Origin: Neptunomonas concharum
GTDB taxonomy: Bacteria > Pseudomonadota > Gammaproteobacteria > Pseudomonadales > Balneatricaceae
Direction of reading: 5' to 3'
DNA: 64,000 bases
Assembly: GCF_008630635.1 (NCBI RefSeq)
Contig: NZ_CP043869.1
Span: forward strand, 186,001-250,000
Shown: positions 56,865-64,000 of the stretch, one piece after another
Layout: the number at the start of each line of letters is the position of its first letter
Position numbering within the stretch: the stretch's first letter is position 1
Made by a program: the position numbers and the translations under genes
The notes under the pieces: generated by a model
What the model was told of the DNA's origin: nothing
The model's input: only the letters and a program-made list of their open reading frames with translations
Databases searched by the model: none

Positions 56865-58430
56865 ATGAGGAATCACCTTGCGTGGCTGGATGTGAAGGGG
56901 CATTACGTCCATGCTACAGAAGAATATATCGGTTTGTTTGGCTCAGATGTGTGTATTAAAGGTACTGCATTGGCGGATCTGCACGCAGTTGCTGTGGCTG
57001 ATGTGCTCACTACCCTGCTGAATGAGGCAGTAACGCAAGGCGTTGCAGAAACTTCGTTGCGCTTATTTGATGAACATACGTTATATAATGCACGCATTAT
57101 TTATCCGCCTATGGCTGACCATGCTGTTTTGGCCGTTGAACGCTGCGCAGAACAGCCTCACCTTTACGCTCAATTCTTAACCGGTAATGCGACCGATCAG
57201 GTTCCGCGTTTCAAATCGGCACTTAATGCCTATATTCGATCAGCAGTAAAATCAGGAAGGCAGGTCGGCTTATTGAAAATCCATATCGAGCGCTTTAGCT
57301 GGATACAGGAAAATTTAGGCGAGACTAATCACGATATACTTGAAGAGATTGCTGTGCGTTTACTAGGCACTTTGAGAGAAGATGACACTCTTCTGCGGGC
57401 TGGTGATGATGAGTTTATTGTCCAGTTAGCACGCATCGAAAGTGAAGAGGCCGTGCTAGCTGTGGCGCATCGCTTAGTCGAGCAGTTGTCTTATGGTGTG
57501 CGCTACCAGCGGCGAGAAGTGCACTTGAGTGCCTCAGTAGGGGTCGCATTAGCGCCTTTACAGGCCAGTGATGCGGCGGAGTTATTAGGAGCAGCAGAGC
57601 AAGCGCTGAAAGCCCAGCTGCGTTCAGGTATATCTGGCGTTAGATTATATGACCCGATACGCCAGCGAAAAGCGCTGCATCTAAAAGACCTAGCCGAGCT
57701 AATAAAACCCGATGTGCAGAATTTAGATATGGGGTTTCGCCCTATCTATGGTGTGCATAGCCATCGAATTGAGGCCGCTCAGTTGATACCTTTAGTAAAA
57801 GGTGTCCCTTGTGTGGGCGAAGAAGAGTATCTACTCACCCAAATTTTAGACGGGGCAGCAGGGTGGCATACCTATTTAGGGTTGATATTTAATCAGCTTG
57901 AAGCCCCTTTACAGACGTTATCTCAGCAGAAAGGATTTGAGGGAGTGATTGTACGTATTCCTCCTGATGTGCTGGAGCTTCCGTCTTTCATGGAGTTCAT
58001 GACAACAAGGCTGCACCTTTCCGAACTGGTCAGAAATTTGGTGCTGCTAGAGGTTGATGCTATCGAAACCCGAGACCATGAAGGGGTCTTGTTTGATTTA
58101 GAGGCTTTGGGGTTTAGGATTGTACTGAATGGGCTGAGTGATTACTTACCACCCTTGCAGCAATTAAAAGAGTTGGAGCCTCAACTGATCAAACTGGATC
58201 AGGGGTTGGTGCATGACATGTCGCTAGACCCTAAGCGACGTAAACTGCTAGAAAAGGTCGCTGATATGGCTTCAGATCTTGAAATTCCTTTGGCTGCAGA
58301 TGGCGTTATGTCTGCGGGGCAGCGATTGCAATTAGCGCAACAGGGTGTGGACTTTATGCAAGGCGAGTACTTTGGTAATCTACTGAGCGTTGAGTTGCTC
58401 TATGAGCAGCTAATTATGGAAAATATCTAA
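56865..58430 (+). CDS. Degenerate GGDEF-EAL protein, probably non-catalytic
   Basis: The 521-residue protein has an N-terminal PAS-like region (about 1-110), a GGDEF-like domain in which the motif reads GDDEF (residues 180-184), and an EAL-like domain in which EAL reads AQL (305-307) and the later DDFGTG loop is replaced by NGLSDY. Both catalytic sites therefore look lost. Such proteins often act as c-di-GMP-binding or scaffold proteins, but binding residues are not evident. AAAGGA lies before the ATG. It sits between ubiK and comM, probably in one transcript. Confidence 0.8.
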   Translation: MRNHLAWLDVKGHYVHATEEYIGLFGSDVCIKGTALADLHAVAVADVLTTLLNEAVTQGVAETSLRLFDEHTLYNARIIYPPMADHAVLAVERCAEQPHLYAQFLTGNATDQVPRFKSALNAYIRSAVKSGRQVGLLKIHIERFSWIQENLGETNHDILEEIAVRLLGTLREDDTLLRAGDDEFIVQLARIESEEAVLAVAHRLVEQLSYGVRYQRREVHLSASVGVALAPLQASDAAELLGAAEQALKAQLRSGISGVRLYDPIRQRKALHLKDLAELIKPDVQNLDMGFRPIYGVHSHRIEAAQLIPLVKGVPCVGEEEYLLTQILDGAAGWHTYLGLIFNQLEAPLQTLSQQKGFEGVIVRIPPDVLELPSFMEFMTTRLHLSELVRNLVLLEVDAIETRDHEGVLFDLEALGFRIVLNGLSDYLPPLQQLKELEPQLIKLDQGLVHDMSLDPKRRKLLEKVADMASDLEIPLAADGVMSAGQRLQLAQQGVDFMQGEYFGNLLSVELLYEQLIMENI

Positions 58431-58464
58431 CCTAACTCATCGGTTTTCGTCCACGGAAGGATGC

Positions 58465-59991
58465 ATGTCTCTCGCTATTGTTCATACCCGCGCTCAGTTG
58501 GGCGTATCGTCACCTGCTGTCACGGTCGAGGTTCACTTGTCGGCAGGTTTGCCTGCGTTAGCACTAGTTGGGCTGCCAGAAGCGGCGGTGCGTGAAAGTA
58601 AAGAACGTGTTCGTAGTGCCATTATTAACTCAGGTTTTGAGTTCCCCCAACGACGAATTACCATTAATTTAGCTCCTGCCGACTTGCCCAAAGAGGGTGG
58701 GCGATACGATCTAGCTATCGCTGTTGGCATTTTGGTGGCATCTGGACAGCTTCCCGCTGATATATTAGAGAAGACAGAACTCTTGGGTGAATTAGCCTTG
58801 TCGGGGGAGTTACGCCAAGTTACAGGTGTCTTGCCTGCAGCGGTGGCTTGTAAAAAACAAGGGCGTGCTTTCTGGATTCCAAAGGATAACCGTGAGGAAG
58901 CGGCATTAGTTCGAGGGCTGGATGTCAGAGCGGCAAGCCATTTTCTCGATATATGCGCGGCCCTGAGCGGGAAAATGCAACTGGAGCAAGTTGTTCCGAC
59001 TCAGCCTATATCCAGCTCAGCTCCTAACCAATGGGATCTATCGGATGTTAAAGGTCAATTAAAAGCAAAACGCGCTTTAGAAATTGCAGCAGCAGGCGGT
59101 CATAATTTGGTATTGAGTGGCGTACCAGGTAGCGGTAAAAGTATGCTGGCGGCACGGTTGCCGGGATTGTTGCCTAAGCTGACGGAAGAGGAACGTCTTG
59201 ATACGGCAGCAGTATACTCGGTAGCTGGTTTGCCGGTTGAGGCGATATGTCAGGGTGTTCGGCCTTTCAGGTCGCCCCATCACACAGCGTCGGCAGCAGC
59301 CCTAGTAGGAGGCGGTAGTCACCCGAAACCAGGTGAGATCTCTTTAGCTCATCAAGGCGTGCTCTTTTTAGATGAGTTACCAGAGTTTTCCAGAAAGGTT
59401 TTAGAGGTTTTGCGCGAACCTTTAGAAACGGGCGAAATATTGATCTCCCGAGCGGCACGGCAAACCCACTATCCCGCAAGGTTTCAATTAATAGGCGCGC
59501 TTAATCCGTGCCCTTGTGGGTATGCTGGCGATCCGAGTGGCCGGTGCCGTTGTACACCAGATCAAATCAGGCGCTATCAAGATAAGCTCTCAGGTCCTTT
59601 ACTGGATCGCATCGATCTCTTCGTTAATGTGCAGGCCTTACCGCCGCAGACGTTGCTTAAACTAGATCAGTTACCTTCTGAAACAAGCGTAGTAGTAGCA
59701 GAGCGGGTATCGCTGGCACTGGACAGGCAACACCGCCGGCAAGGGTGCCGTAACAGTCTGCTCACAGCTAAAATGCTGGAGACCTACTGTGTTTTAAGTA
59801 GCGATGACAGAAATATATTAGCGGCTGCGGCTGAGCGCTTTGGTTTATCAGCCCGTGCTTGTCATCGGGTAATGAAAGTCGCCAGAACCTTGGCTGACCT
59901 TCGGGGAAGTGAGCAGGTTGAACGAGCAGACTTAACGGAGGCGTTAGGCTTTAGGGAGGGTCTTGCTGGCCCGTCGTCAGCATTTTCATAA
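58465..59991 (+). CDS. comM: YifB-family Mg-chelatase-like AAA+ ATPase ComM
   Basis: The 508-residue protein is ComM, a hexameric helicase that promotes branch migration during natural transformation. It has the N-terminal RING-like domain (VEVHLSAGLPALALVGLPEAAVRESKERV), Walker A SGVPGSGKSMLAARLPGLLP, HHTASAAALVGGG, Walker B LFLDELPEF and a zinc-type segment CPCGYAGDPSGRCRC. Its last 41 bases overlap the convergent GGDEF-EAL gene. Natural competence cannot be inferred from this gene alone. Confidence 0.93.
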   Translation: MSLAIVHTRAQLGVSSPAVTVEVHLSAGLPALALVGLPEAAVRESKERVRSAIINSGFEFPQRRITINLAPADLPKEGGRYDLAIAVGILVASGQLPADILEKTELLGELALSGELRQVTGVLPAAVACKKQGRAFWIPKDNREEAALVRGLDVRAASHFLDICAALSGKMQLEQVVPTQPISSSAPNQWDLSDVKGQLKAKRALEIAAAGGHNLVLSGVPGSGKSMLAARLPGLLPKLTEEERLDTAAVYSVAGLPVEAICQGVRPFRSPHHTASAAALVGGGSHPKPGEISLAHQGVLFLDELPEFSRKVLEVLREPLETGEILISRAARQTHYPARFQLIGALNPCPCGYAGDPSGRCRCTPDQIRRYQDKLSGPLLDRIDLFVNVQALPPQTLLKLDQLPSETSVVVAERVSLALDRQHRRQGCRNSLLTAKMLETYCVLSSDDRNILAAAAERFGLSARACHRVMKVARTLADLRGSEQVERADLTEALGFREGLAGPSSAFS

Positions 59992-61660
59992 AATCGGCTA
60001 GGGGTACAGGTTGGCTAAAAAAGAACCCCTGTACTTGATCACAGTCATTTTGGATCAAAAACTCCAGCTGTGCTTTGGTTTCTACTCCCTCGGCAATAAC
60101 GCACATATTGAGATTATGGGCGAGGCTAATAACGGCGCGAATAATTTCGATATCATCTGCACTGTCGGGCAGCTTGGCTACAAAAGAACGATCTATTTTC
60201 AGCGCACTAATAGGAAGTTTTTGGAGCAAAGCAAAGGAGGAATAGCCTGTGCCAAAGTCATCTAACGAGAAGTCAAACCCTTGCTGGCAAAGTTGCTCAA
60301 CGCTGTGTTGCACATGCTGGTCGTCGCTAAATAGAGAGGTTTCTGTTAGCTCAAACTCTAAGATGCGGGTATCAATGGATTCGGATGCAACAATACGCGC
60401 AATGGTATTGGCTAAGTAATCATTTTGGAACTGGCGAAATGACAGGTTAACGCCCAATTTTTCAAGATGGAAACCTTTACTTCGTATCTGCTTTAGATCG
60501 CGCCCTGCTTGTTGGATAACCCAAAAACCAATTGGCACAATTTGCCCGGTATGTTCGGCGATAGGAATAAAGTCGTTTGGCATCACTAAGCCATGTCGTG
60601 GGTGATGCCAGCGAATCAGGGCTTCTGCTCCTACGATCTTTCCGGTTTTCAGTGCAATGCGGGGTTGGTAGTAAAGTTCAAACTGCTCCTTCTTGAGTGC
60701 ATTCCAGAGGTCAGCCTCAAGAGAGCTTTGACGCGGTGAGGTAATGTCCCGCTCAGGCTCAAAAATTGAAAAGCTGCAACCGTGCATACGCTTAGCTCGG
60801 CGTCTTGCGTGGCTGGCTTGGACCATTAAGGTGTCAGCATCCATACCATGATCCGGTGCGTAGGTTACGCCGATGCTCGTGCCAAGTATGTTTTCTTGCC
60901 CAAATAGATCAAAACTTTGATGCAAAAGTAGGACGAGCTTTTCAAGCACTTTCTGTGTTGCGCTGTGAATTAAATCTTGAGACGGTGTCTCTATTAAGAG
61001 TGCGAACTCATCCCCGCCAAGACGAAAAACCTCATACTTATGCGCACATGTTAGTAAACGGTTGCATAGCTCCCGAATGATCAAGTCGCCGGCACTGTGT
61101 CCCATGCGCTGGTTAAAGCCTTTCAAGTCATCGATGTCGATGGTGAGTAAGGCTAATCCATGCTGACGTTGCGTCACGCGGTGGAGCTTTTCTGTCATTG
61201 CGCTACCGAAACGCGATCGATTATTCACTTTAGTCAAAGCGTCTGAATCGCGTAAATAGGCGATTTCAGACTCTTTAATTTGCGCTTGAGTGAGTAAACG
61301 AAAACTTCTCGAAAGCGACTCCTGAGTCAGGTTATTCGTTGAAATATAATCAGCGAAGGAGGCTTTCAGCAATGTTTCGCCCAACTCACAGGGGATCTGT
61401 TCATGGATCGCAATGACGGGGATAAAAGGGAGATCAAAAAAAGGCTGGTAGGTATCTAAGCTGCTTAATATTTCATCAGCAGGGCAATGAACTAAAAACA
61501 GATTAGGGCTTCTATCCGAGATGTGTGCTAGCGCTTTAGACAGGCTGTTAACATAGTCGACAACCAGCTCCCCTGTAAAGTGGGGGGCTAACAGTGCTTG
61601 GGGATTGCCCTGCGGCGAATACACAAGAATCTTGATTGGCGTCGTGTTTGAGTATCTCAT
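59951..61660 (-). CDS. Pseudo-receiver-GGDEF-EAL c-di-GMP signalling protein
   Basis: The 569-residue protein has an N-terminal receiver-like domain (about residues 8-125) in which the acidic pair after the first strand and the phosphoacceptor Asp after the third strand are missing (LFLVHCPADE there). It is followed by an intact GGDEF (residues 215-219, FRLGGDEFALL) and an EAL domain with EAL at 346-348 and SLDDFGTGYSSFALLQKLPISALKID. It probably turns over c-di-GMP without phosphorylation control. The EAL-GGDEF gene next to rep resembles the Pseudomonas ProE/rep neighbourhood. Overlaps comM by 41 bases. Confidence 0.88.
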   Translation of the reverse strand: MRYSNTTPIKILVYSPQGNPQALLAPHFTGELVVDYVNSLSKALAHISDRSPNLFLVHCPADEILSSLDTYQPFFDLPFIPVIAIHEQIPCELGETLLKASFADYISTNNLTQESLSRSFRLLTQAQIKESEIAYLRDSDALTKVNNRSRFGSAMTEKLHRVTQRQHGLALLTIDIDDLKGFNQRMGHSAGDLIIRELCNRLLTCAHKYEVFRLGGDEFALLIETPSQDLIHSATQKVLEKLVLLLHQSFDLFGQENILGTSIGVTYAPDHGMDADTLMVQASHARRRAKRMHGCSFSIFEPERDITSPRQSSLEADLWNALKKEQFELYYQPRIALKTGKIVGAEALIRWHHPRHGLVMPNDFIPIAEHTGQIVPIGFWVIQQAGRDLKQIRSKGFHLEKLGVNLSFRQFQNDYLANTIARIVASESIDTRILEFELTETSLFSDDQHVQHSVEQLCQQGFDFSLDDFGTGYSSFALLQKLPISALKIDRSFVAKLPDSADDIEIIRAVISLAHNLNMCVIAEGVETKAQLEFLIQNDCDQVQGFFFSQPVPLADFMKMLTTGQQDPP

Positions 61661-61864
61661 TGCAGACTACTACAGGTATATCCCTAGTAAAAAAGGGTAC
61701 GGACCTAACCGCATTGATAGCTCAATTGTATATAATGAACCTATCGTCTTAACCCCAACTCTACCACGAAGCCTGAGTGGGTCAAACAAGTGTTTTAAAT
61801 GATAAGCGCAGATGAAATGTGCTTTATTCATCCTGTACTTTAATTATCGGTAATAATTTGTCTT

Positions 61865-63877
61865 ATGAGCCAACTCAATCCTCGGCAGCGTGAAGCGGTT
61901 CGTTATATCAGTGGTCCACTATTGGTTTTGGCCGGTGCTGGTTCAGGAAAAACCAGTGTGATAACTCGTAAGGTTGCCTATTTGGTTGAACAATGTGGCA
62001 TAGAAGCGCGTCACATTGCTGCGGTCACCTTCACCAATAAAGCATCTCGTGAGATGAAAGAGCGTGTAGGACAGATTCTACAGGGGAAGTCGAAAGGGTT
62101 AACGGTTTCGACGTTTCATAATTTGGGTATGAGTATTATTCGTCGAGAGCATAAAAAACTTGGATTAAAGTCAGGTTTCTCGTTATTCGACGATCAAGAC
62201 AGTAAAACGCTGATAAAAGACTTATTACTGCATCATGACGAAGACAGTGATCAAGTGGATTATGTGCGTAATATGATTTCAAATTGGAAAAACGAGATGG
62301 TTTCTCCGGAATCAGCACAAGCCCGTGCGGTTGGTCCTCAAGAAATCTTGGCGTCGCGAGCCTATGAAGCTTATAACCGTAATTTGCGCGCCTACAATGC
62401 TGTGGATTTTGACGATCTAATTTTGGTGCCGGTGCAGTTATTTGAAGAGCATCCTGATGTGCTTGAACGATGGCAAAATCGCATCCGCTATCTGCTCGTG
62501 GACGAGTATCAGGATACCAACCTAAGCCAGTATCGCTTGGTCAGGCAAATCGTAGGCCACCGAGGAGCCTTGACAGTCGTAGGTGATGACGATCAGTCTA
62601 TTTATGCTTGGCGCGGAGCGCGGCCGGAGAACTTAGAACAGCTACAGGTTGATTTCCCAAGTTTGAAAGTGGTTAAACTAGAGCAAAATTACCGCTCTAC
62701 TAGCCGTATTCTAAAAGCTGCGAACACTTTAATTGCCAACAATCCTCATACGTTCGAAAAAACTCTCTGGAGTGAAATGGGGTTTGGTGATCCCATTAGG
62801 GTTATCCACACCCGTAACGAAGATGCTGAATGTGAGAGAATAGCAACGGAGATACTCGATAATCACTTACGCAAACACACGCCCTTTAAAGATTTCGCAA
62901 TCCTCTATCGAGGTAATTTTCAGGCACGCCTGTTGGAGGTGAAGCTACAAGCCTACCAAGTACCCTATAAATTATCGGGAGGTACATCGTTCTTCGCGCG
63001 TGCTGAAATAAAAGATTTAATGGGTTATCTCAAGGTGTTGGTTAATCGAGATGATGACAACGCTTTCTTGCGTATCATTAACCTTCCCCGTAGGGAAATT
63101 GGCCCATCAACTTTGCAAAAGCTAGGGGAGTACGCATCAGAGCGAGATGTTAGTTTATTTGATGCTTGTGAAGAGGTGGGGCTGGAACAACATCTTTCTG
63201 CCAGCGCTGTAGAAAAGTTAAGGCGCTTCACCCGTTGGTTACATGATAAATACCGACAATGTTACGAGGGCGATCCTATAGCGGCAATCAAAGATCTGAT
63301 CTATGACATCGACTATGAAGGCTGGCTCTACCAAAACGCGTCCAGTGACAATGTGGCTGAAAAGCGCCTGCAGAATGTTTGGTTTCTTGTGGATTCCCTT
63401 AAAAATACGCTTGAACGGCTTCAGGAAGATGATCCTGATGCAGGTATTGAAGAGGCGATTGCCCGTTTGATTCTTCTGGACTTAATGGACCGGCAGGAGG
63501 AGGAAGATGACTCCAATCGCGTGCAGCTTATGACCCTTCATGCTTCAAAAGGGTTGGAGTTTTCGCATGTGTTTCTGATGGGGATGGAAGAGGAACTGTT
63601 ACCGCATCGCAATAGTATTGAAAACGGTGATATAGAAGAGGAACGCCGTTTAGCTTACGTAGGTGTGACTCGTGCGAAGCGAACCCTGACCATAACACTC
63701 GCTAGGCAGCGTAAGCAGTTCGGTGAGTTGCTTGATTGCACACCGAGTCGTTTTCTTGACGAGCTACCCCAAGAGGATTTGGAAGTGGAGGGAAATGGTG
63801 AGAAAAACCCAGAAGCAAATAAAGCGCGAGGCAGAGCTACCCTTAATAGCCTGCGTAATATGTTTGATGATTTATAA
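61865..63877 (+). CDS. rep: ATP-dependent DNA helicase Rep
   Basis: Rep is a superfamily 1 3-prime to 5-prime helicase that clears proteins ahead of the replication fork. The 670-residue protein has LNPRQREAVRYISGPLLVLAGAGSGKTSVIT (motifs Q and I), LLVDEYQDTNLSQYRL, GDDDQSIYAWRGA, LEQNYRS, LMTLHASKGLEFSHVF and VGVTRAKRTL. Length fits Rep rather than the longer UvrD. It is divergent from the pseudo-receiver GGDEF-EAL gene. Confidence 0.95.
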   Translation: MSQLNPRQREAVRYISGPLLVLAGAGSGKTSVITRKVAYLVEQCGIEARHIAAVTFTNKASREMKERVGQILQGKSKGLTVSTFHNLGMSIIRREHKKLGLKSGFSLFDDQDSKTLIKDLLLHHDEDSDQVDYVRNMISNWKNEMVSPESAQARAVGPQEILASRAYEAYNRNLRAYNAVDFDDLILVPVQLFEEHPDVLERWQNRIRYLLVDEYQDTNLSQYRLVRQIVGHRGALTVVGDDDQSIYAWRGARPENLEQLQVDFPSLKVVKLEQNYRSTSRILKAANTLIANNPHTFEKTLWSEMGFGDPIRVIHTRNEDAECERIATEILDNHLRKHTPFKDFAILYRGNFQARLLEVKLQAYQVPYKLSGGTSFFARAEIKDLMGYLKVLVNRDDDNAFLRIINLPRREIGPSTLQKLGEYASERDVSLFDACEEVGLEQHLSASAVEKLRRFTRWLHDKYRQCYEGDPIAAIKDLIYDIDYEGWLYQNASSDNVAEKRLQNVWFLVDSLKNTLERLQEDDPDAGIEEAIARLILLDLMDRQEEEDDSNRVQLMTLHASKGLEFSHVFLMGMEEELLPHRNSIENGDIEEERRLAYVGVTRAKRTLTITLARQRKQFGELLDCTPSRFLDELPQEDLEVEGNGEKNPEANKARGRATLNSLRNMFDDL

Positions 63878-63929
63878 TTACAGTATGCTGGGCCACGTGC
63901 TTAACGTTATAATCCCTCTGTAAATTTTG

Positions 63930-64000
63930 TCAGGCAAGGAAGCCAGCAGCTCGTATTTTTGCGTAAAGCTCTCTTGCTGCCTCATTTTTGACTTCAGGGA
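63930..64000 (-). CDS. Possible C-terminal end of a gene entering from the right
   Basis: A minus-strand frame with a TGA at 63930 is open to the window edge and reads as Ala/Glu/Lys-rich helix-like residues ending AAGFLA. Too short to identify. Other frames are also open to the edge, so this is only a suggestion based on amino acid content. Confidence 0.3.
   Translation of the reverse strand, partial: PEVKNEAARELYAKIRAAGFLA

Overview
The window looks like a stretch of chromosome from a marine-type gammaproteobacterium, most plausibly Oceanospirillales/Oceanospirillaceae. This is inferred from gene content and order: oxyR-recG, hemB-ppk, fdx-coaD, rsmD next to ftsEX-rpoH, glnK-amtB-ubiK-comM and an EAL gene next to rep, several of which also occur in Pseudomonas-like genomes. 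Base composition is even. I found no insertion sequence, prophage, CRISPR array, tRNA or rRNA. Nearly every gene is intact; only the two window edges cut genes.

Layout. 1-5962 (minus): a truncated CSS-motif sensor gene, the indolepyruvate:ferredoxin oxidoreductase pair iorAB, a 7TM diguanylate cyclase, ppiC and elbB. 6132-13039 (plus): hemB, ppk, a polar amino acid ABC transporter (ATPase, binding protein, two permeases) and phhB translationally coupled to it. 13000-17395: an SDR epimerase facing oxyR-recG-DUF501. 17460-24488: a minus-strand operon of a TauD/TfdA dioxygenase, glcD, glcE, glcF and a TRAP solute-binding protein, with a divergent LysR regulator. 24576-28134: ferredoxin, coaD, an M48 lipoprotein protease, a TetR regulator and rsmD. 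28144-34393: an inactive-looking M16-like membrane protein, then ftsE-ftsX-rpoH, DUF423, thiS-thiG and trmB. 34595-38222: a chemoreceptor and an NCS2-like permease. 38290-49030 (minus): a complete type II secretion operon, gspC to gspN. 49192-51835: cpxP divergent from cpxRA with a CpxR box between them. 51858-61660: c-di-GMP genes interleaved with a glnK-amtB-glnK nitrogen locus, ubiK and comM. 61865-63877: rep.

How the parts work together. The nitrogen locus carries a sigma-54 promoter and an NtrC-type site, so both PII genes and AmtB probably respond to nitrogen limitation. CpxRA/CpxP monitors the envelope beside the T2SS genes. Five c-di-GMP-type proteins lie in the window (one cut by the edge); one has lost both the GGDEF and EAL catalytic motifs and another carries a receiver-like domain without the phosphorylatable Asp.

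Most of the window is conserved core genome. The best candidate for an undescribed system is the dioxygenase-GlcDEF-TRAP operon with its LysR regulator. Other points worth attention are the absence of ftsY from the rsmD-ftsEX-rpoH neighbourhood, the two PII genes around amtB, a possible lipidated secretin, and a repeated start segment in the leader of the ABC transporter operon.
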